Origin: Alphaproteobacteria bacterium
GTDB taxonomy: Bacteria > Pseudomonadota > Alphaproteobacteria > GCA-2731375
Assembly: GCA_028281075.1 (NCBI GenBank)
Contig: JANQKO010000667.1
Coordinates: 1-9,582 of the forward strand
DNA length: 9,582 nt
Direction: 5' to 3'
This document shows, in pieces, positions 6,698 through 9,582 of the stretch (positions are counted from its first letter, which is position 1; every line of letters begins with the position of its first letter). Made by a program: the position numbers and the translations under genes. The notes beneath the pieces were generated by a model. That model worked only from the letters and a program-made list of their open reading frames with translations. It did no database searches and was not told where the DNA came from.

Positions 6698-7510
6698 ATG
6701 GCAGATGACGCAAGCGACCGCGCGACCGGCGGGCCCGACGACCTGGGCGCCTTCCTGCACCGCCGGTTGCGGGCGAACCTGGCGCAGCCGCGGCGCACCA
6801 AGCGCAGCGCGGTGAGGCTGGCGCTGACCGCGGCGATCCGCGAGGCCGTGCTCGGACCCGGCGATCGGCTGCCGCCGGAGACCGAGCTCGCCGGCATGCT
6901 GGACGTCAGCCTGGGCACGGTGCAGGCCGCGCTGCGCCAGCTTCAGCAGGTCGGCGTCATCACCCGCCGGCGCGGGGACGGCAGCAAGGTCGCCGTCAAG
7001 GCCGCCGACGATTCGCCGATCTGGCATTTCCGCTTCGCGCGGCGGCGCGACGGCGGCGGCGTGAGGCTGATCAACCAGACCGTCCTGCGGATCGATATCA
7101 CGGCCGATCGGGGCGCCTGGACGGAATTTCTCGGGCCCCGCCCCGCCTATGTCCGCATCCGGCGCCGTTACGACGAGCCGGACTGCCGGCCGATCGGCGC
7201 CGAGATGTTTCTCGACCCGGCGCTGGCGCCCGGCCTGTCGCAACTGACGCCGGCCGATCTGGAGATGATCAATATCCGGGTGCACCTGTTCGAGCAGTTC
7301 GGCATCGAGACGACCGGGGCCGAGCATCGCGTGCAGACGGCCACGGCCGATGCCGAAACGGCGGCGAGATTCGGCATCGCGCCGGGCGAGGCGGTCTTCG
7401 AGATCCACGCCGAGGCGTTCTCGGCCGACCACAGGCCGACCTACTTTCAACGCATCTACGTGCCGTCGGCCGACTATGTCCTGCTGTTCCGAAACCTGAT
7501 CGCGCGCTGA
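6698..7510 (+). CDS. GntR-family (HutC/UTRA) transcriptional regulator
   Basis: A 270-residue regulator. Residues ~38-98 form the GntR winged helix-turn-helix (PGDRLPPETELAGMLDVS, then LGTVQAALRQLQQVGVITRR). Residues ~120-262 fit a UTRA effector domain, including VRIRRRYDEPDCRPIGAEMF and a terminal YFQRIYVPSADYVLLF. The first ~37 residues are an extra charged tail. The gene starts five bases after tctA with little ribosome binding site, so it is probably translated by coupling as the last gene of the tct operon. It probably senses the transported compound or a catabolite and acts at the palindrome 3664-3681, controlling both the tct operon and DUF3604. That link rests on gene order and on the palindrome, not on a recognised binding motif. 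Confidence 0.85.
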   Translation: MADDASDRATGGPDDLGAFLHRRLRANLAQPRRTKRSAVRLALTAAIREAVLGPGDRLPPETELAGMLDVSLGTVQAALRQLQQVGVITRRRGDGSKVAVKAADDSPIWHFRFARRRDGGGVRLINQTVLRIDITADRGAWTEFLGPRPAYVRIRRRYDEPDCRPIGAEMFLDPALAPGLSQLTPADLEMINIRVHLFEQFGIETTGAEHRVQTATADAETAARFGIAPGEAVFEIHAEAFSADHRPTYFQRIYVPSADYVLLFRNLIAR

Positions 7511-7556
7511 GCTCCCCTGTTTGATGGCGGTCTTGCCGGCCGGTGCCCCCGCCCGG

Positions 7557-7784
7557 TCATCCGACGAACAGGATGATGAAGGCGATGATCAGCGCGAACA
7601 GCGCGATCGCCTCGGTCAGCGCGAAGCCGAGCAGGCCGACCGGCTGCACCACCTCGCCGGCGCCGGGATTGCGGGCGATCGAGGAAATCCAGTCGGCGAA
7701 GATCTTGCCGAGCGCGAGCGCGACGCCCAGCAGCGGCAGCACGGCGAGCGAGGCCGCCAGCAGGCGGATGCCATCATCGGTCAT
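7557..7784 (-). CDS. atpE: ATP synthase F0 subunit c
   Basis: A 75-residue two-helix proteolipid. The proton-carrying Glu58 lies in GFALTEAIALFAL in helix 2; there is no Ser/Thr after Glu58, arguing for H+ rather than Na+. The polar loop ARNPG (residues 37-41) keeps the Arg-Asn-Pro that contacts the F1 central stalk. Helix 1 reads GVALALG (20-26) where most c subunits have GxGxGxG, and has Pro17. The ATG at 7784 has an excellent AAGGAG eight bases upstream. It follows atpB by 54 bases in the standard order. No atpF gene follows: 46 bases beyond the stop lies the end of the convergent GntR gene. It may be a housekeeping gene of a split F0 locus or a second copy. Confidence 0.93.
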   Translation of the reverse strand: MTDDGIRLLAASLAVLPLLGVALALGKIFADWISSIARNPGAGEVVQPVGLLGFALTEAIALFALIIAFIILFVG

Positions 7785-7838
7785 GTATTGGTCTCCTTTT
7801 CATTGACGTGAGTGATGGAGCCCGGGGGCCGGCTTCTG

Positions 7839-8603
7839 CTAGTGCGCATGCAGCGCGTCCCGGATGTAGAGCGAGGTGATGAGGATGAAGATGTAGGCCT
7901 GAACCAGGAAGATCAGGCACTCGAAGCCGTAAAGCACGATCATCATGACCAGCGGCAGGACCGAGACGCCGAAGCCGGTCAGGCCGAGCGCCTCGGTCAG
8001 CATGACGCAGAAATCCGCGAACAGCTTGATCATGATGTGGCCGGCCAGGATGTTGGCGAAGATCCGCACGCCGAGCGTGATCGGGCGGAACAGGTATGAG
8101 ATCACCTCGATGACGACGAGCACGGGCGCGAGGTAGAGCGGCGTGCCGGCCGGCAGGAAGAAGCGGAAGAAGCCCGCCCCCTGGTGGCGCACGGCCAGGA
8201 TGTTCACGTAGGCGAAGACCGTCAGCGAGAGGGCCAGCGTCACCACCAGGTGGCTGGTGAAGGTGAACTTGATCGGCGTCAGGCCGATCAGGCTGCCGAA
8301 CAGGATGAAAACGAACAGCGAGAACACGAACGGAATGGCCGATCGCGCCTCCTGTCCGGCGGTCTTGAGCACGGTGTTGGCGACGAAGGAATAGACCGCC
8401 TCGACGCTCGCCTGCATGCGGCCGGGCACCAGCGCCCGCTCGCGGATGCCGTACATCAGATAGGCGCTGACGAAGATGACCGTGGTGATCATCGCCTGCG
8501 CCGACGTGGTGAACGACATGTTGAGGCCGAACAGCTCGAGCGGCACCAGCACGTCGATCTCGAACTGCCTTATGGCGTAGGGGGCTTCCGGTTCGTAAGC
8601 CAC
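7839..8603 (-). CDS. atpB: ATP synthase F0 subunit a
   Basis: A 254-residue polytopic membrane protein forming the proton half-channels beside the c-ring. The essential stator arginine is Arg180 in GVRIFANILAGH, and Glu228 and Gln235 in FECLIFLVQAY match the conserved last-helix residues of alphaproteobacterial subunit a. FTFTSHLVVT and ALVPGRMQ are also typical. The GTG at 8603 was chosen because GGGAGAGG (8613-8620) lies nine bases upstream and family similarity begins just after (IRQFEIDVLVPL). A GTG at 8642 or ATG at 8636 would add 11-13 unconserved residues. It is followed by atpE, but no atpI lies upstream; an OxyR-like gene ends 127 bases before it on the same strand. Confidence 0.92.
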   Translation of the reverse strand: MAYEPEAPYAIRQFEIDVLVPLELFGLNMSFTTSAQAMITTVIFVSAYLMYGIRERALVPGRMQASVEAVYSFVANTVLKTAGQEARSAIPFVFSLFVFILFGSLIGLTPIKFTFTSHLVVTLALSLTVFAYVNILAVRHQGAGFFRFFLPAGTPLYLAPVLVVIEVISYLFRPITLGVRIFANILAGHIMIKLFADFCVMLTEALGLTGFGVSVLPLVMMIVLYGFECLIFLVQAYIFILITSLYIRDALHAH

Positions 8604-8612
8604 AGACAAAAA

Positions 8613-8620
8613 CCTCTCCC
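8613..8620 (-). promoter_or_regulatory. Ribosome binding site deciding the atpB start
   Basis: GGGAGAGG on the minus strand lies nine bases before the GTG at 8603. It is the only good Shine-Dalgarno match near the candidate starts; the upstream GTG at 8642 and ATG at 8636 have none. Confidence 0.55.
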
Positions 8621-8694
8621 GCGCGGCGCACGTCATACTCACGGGCCGACGCGCAGGAGATGTTGGCTTGGCCGCGGAATTAAAACGGCTGAGT

Positions 8695-8713
8695 TGATCG
8701 GCTTTTCCGATCA
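8695..8713 (-). terminator. Stem-loop between the OxyR-like gene and atpB
   Basis: A perfect seven-base stem TGATCGG/CCGATCA with a five-base loop lies 17 bases after the OxyR-like stop codon. The minus strand after the stem is AACTCAGCCGTTTTAATT, so any T-rich run comes about ten bases late. It may be a weak terminator separating the regulator from atpBE, or an mRNA-processing hairpin. TTTAAT just past it (plus 8679-8684) resembles a -10 element for atpB but lacks a recognisable -35. Confidence 0.4.
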
Positions 8714-8730
8714 GGCAACCGCGCCGGGGG

Positions 8731-9582
8731 CTATTGCATCACGGTCACCTCCGGCACCCGCCCGCGCAGGATGCCGCGGATCAGCGCGGCCAGCGCCGAA
8801 AACTCCTCGGCGCGCGCGGAGTGACGCCGCCAGACCATGCCGACCGAACGGAACGGCGCCCGCGTGCGCAGCGGCAGCGACACCACCTGCTGGTCGTCCA
8901 GCACCTCGGCCCGGACATAGAGCGCCGGCAGGAATGACAGCCCCATGCCCATGCCGACCATCTGCCGCAGCGTATCCAGGCTGGTGCCTTCATAGTCCAG
9001 CGACAGCCTGGCGCCGAACTGAACGCAGAGATCGCGGACCTGGTCGTGCAGGCGGTGGCCCTGCTCCAGCGACAGCACGGTTTCGCCTTCCAGGTCCGAG
9101 CGGTCGACATGCTTGCGTTTGGCCAGGCGGTGATCGCGCGGCACCACCACCCATAGCGGCTCGCGGAACAGCGGCTCGCTTTCGAGATCGGCGCCCTTGA
9201 CCGGGGCCGGGAACAGCAGCAGGTCGAGATTGCCCTCGTCGAGGCCGGTCAGCAGCATGCGCGGCATGGCCTCGCGCACGTAAAGCCTGAGATTGGGATA
9301 GGTCTGGCGCAGTTCCGGCAGGATATGCGGCAGCAGATACGGGCCCAGCGAATGCAGGATGCCGAGCCGCAGGGTGCCGCCCAGCAGGGTCTGGTCGTGC
9401 TTGGCCAGCGCCACGATGTCCTGCACGTCCCGCAGGATCACCCGCGCCCGCGTCGCGATCTCGGCGCCGATCGGGGTCAGGATCACCCGCGCCCGGCTGC
9501 GCTCGACGAGCTGCACGCCGAGCTTCTTCTCCAGCTCGCTGAGCTGGCCGCTGAGCGTCGGCTGGGTGACGTGGCTGATCTC
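8731..9582 (-). CDS. OxyR-like LysR-family regulator, 5' end cut by the window
   Basis: 283 residues are visible; about 20 to 25 N-terminal residues lie outside. The frame runs to the window edge and begins in the DNA-recognition helix with SHVTQPTLSGQLSELEKKLGV, then ERSR and LTPIG, as in LysR proteins. The effector domain follows OxyR closely: LGPYLLPHILPELRQTYPNL, SLEQGHRLHDQ, GTSLDTLRQMVGMGMGLSFLPAL. The residue matching the peroxide-reactive Cys199 of E. coli OxyR (GHCLRDQ) is Arg here (CGC at 9052-9054), while the Cys208 equivalent is kept (TGC at 9025-9027). His198 and Asp202 equivalents are also present. The classic Cys199-Cys208 disulfide switch is therefore impossible, and the protein probably responds to something else or senses by another route. 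An internal GTG at 9516 is not the start. Confidence 0.88.
   Translation of the reverse strand, partial: EISHVTQPTLSGQLSELEKKLGVQLVERSRARVILTPIGAEIATRARVILRDVQDIVALAKHDQTLLGGTLRLGILHSLGPYLLPHILPELRQTYPNLRLYVREAMPRMLLTGLDEGNLDLLLFPAPVKGADLESEPLFREPLWVVVPRDHRLAKRKHVDRSDLEGETVLSLEQGHRLHDQVRDLCVQFGARLSLDYEGTSLDTLRQMVGMGMGLSFLPALYVRAEVLDDQQVVSLPLRTRAPFRSVGMVWRRHSARAEEFSALAALIRGILRGRVPEVTVMQ

Noticed and set aside
5172..6713. Minus-strand open frame opposite tctA
   Set aside because: It is Gln/Asp/Arg/Glu-rich low-complexity translation, typical of the antisense of a GC-rich membrane protein gene. It has no domain signature, and tctA is unambiguous.
7511..7556. Bidirectional terminator between gntR and atpE
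   Set aside because: The short GC-rich inverted stretches do not form a convincing stem, and no T-tract is seen on either strand.
8184..9200. Plus-strand open frame opposite atpB and the OxyR-like gene
   Set aside because: It crosses the intergenic region and opposes two clearly recognisable genes. Its composition is that of an antisense shadow.
1..9582. CRISPR array, tRNA, rRNA, insertion sequence ends
   Set aside because: No regularly spaced repeats, tRNA-like cloverleaf, rRNA-like sequence or transposase gene was seen on either strand.

Overview
The window is GC-rich, and its gene content points to an alphaproteobacterium, perhaps of the Rhodospirillales. The main clues are a HemP/IsdG-type heme gene pair with an E. 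coli-like Fur box, an alphaproteobacterial-style F0 subunit a/c pair, a tctCBA-type tripartite tricarboxylate transporter (TTT) cluster, and intergenic palindromes of the CCGG-xCTTGAx-CCGG type. The lineage is inferred from protein and repeat character only.

Left part (1-1304): a heme/iron locus. On the minus strand lie a short hemP gene (159-377), with a well-placed sigma70-type promoter overlapped by a Fur box (419-461), and, past hemP, the first three codons of another gene with a strong ribosome binding site (1-10). Divergently, on the plus strand, lies an IsdG/HmuQ-like heme-degrading monooxygenase that keeps the Asn-Trp-His catalytic triad (736-1044). It is followed by a pair of inverted palindromic repeat units (1105-1188).

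Middle part (1305-7510): a transport/hydrolase module. A DUF3604 PHP-like metallohydrolase (minus) is divergent from a tctC-tctB-tctA operon (plus) ending in a GntR/HutC-type regulator. An 18-bp AT-rich palindrome (3664-3681) lies between the divergent genes. Its two arms can be read as the -10 elements of two overlapping, opposite promoters, so one repressor dimer could switch both transcripts. The likely logic is that the Bug protein captures an organic acid, TctAB imports it, DUF3604 processes it or a related compound, and GntR senses it. The substrate cannot be read from sequence.

Right part (7511-9582): on the minus strand, an OxyR-like LysR regulator (cut by the window edge) is followed by atpB and atpE, F-type ATP synthase subunits a and c. 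No atpI, atpF or atpF' gene lies beside them. The OxyR-like protein has Arg where OxyR has its peroxide-reactive Cys199. The unusual c subunit (Ala in place of Gly in helix 1), the incomplete F0 set and the Cys-lacking regulator make this the part most worth a second look.
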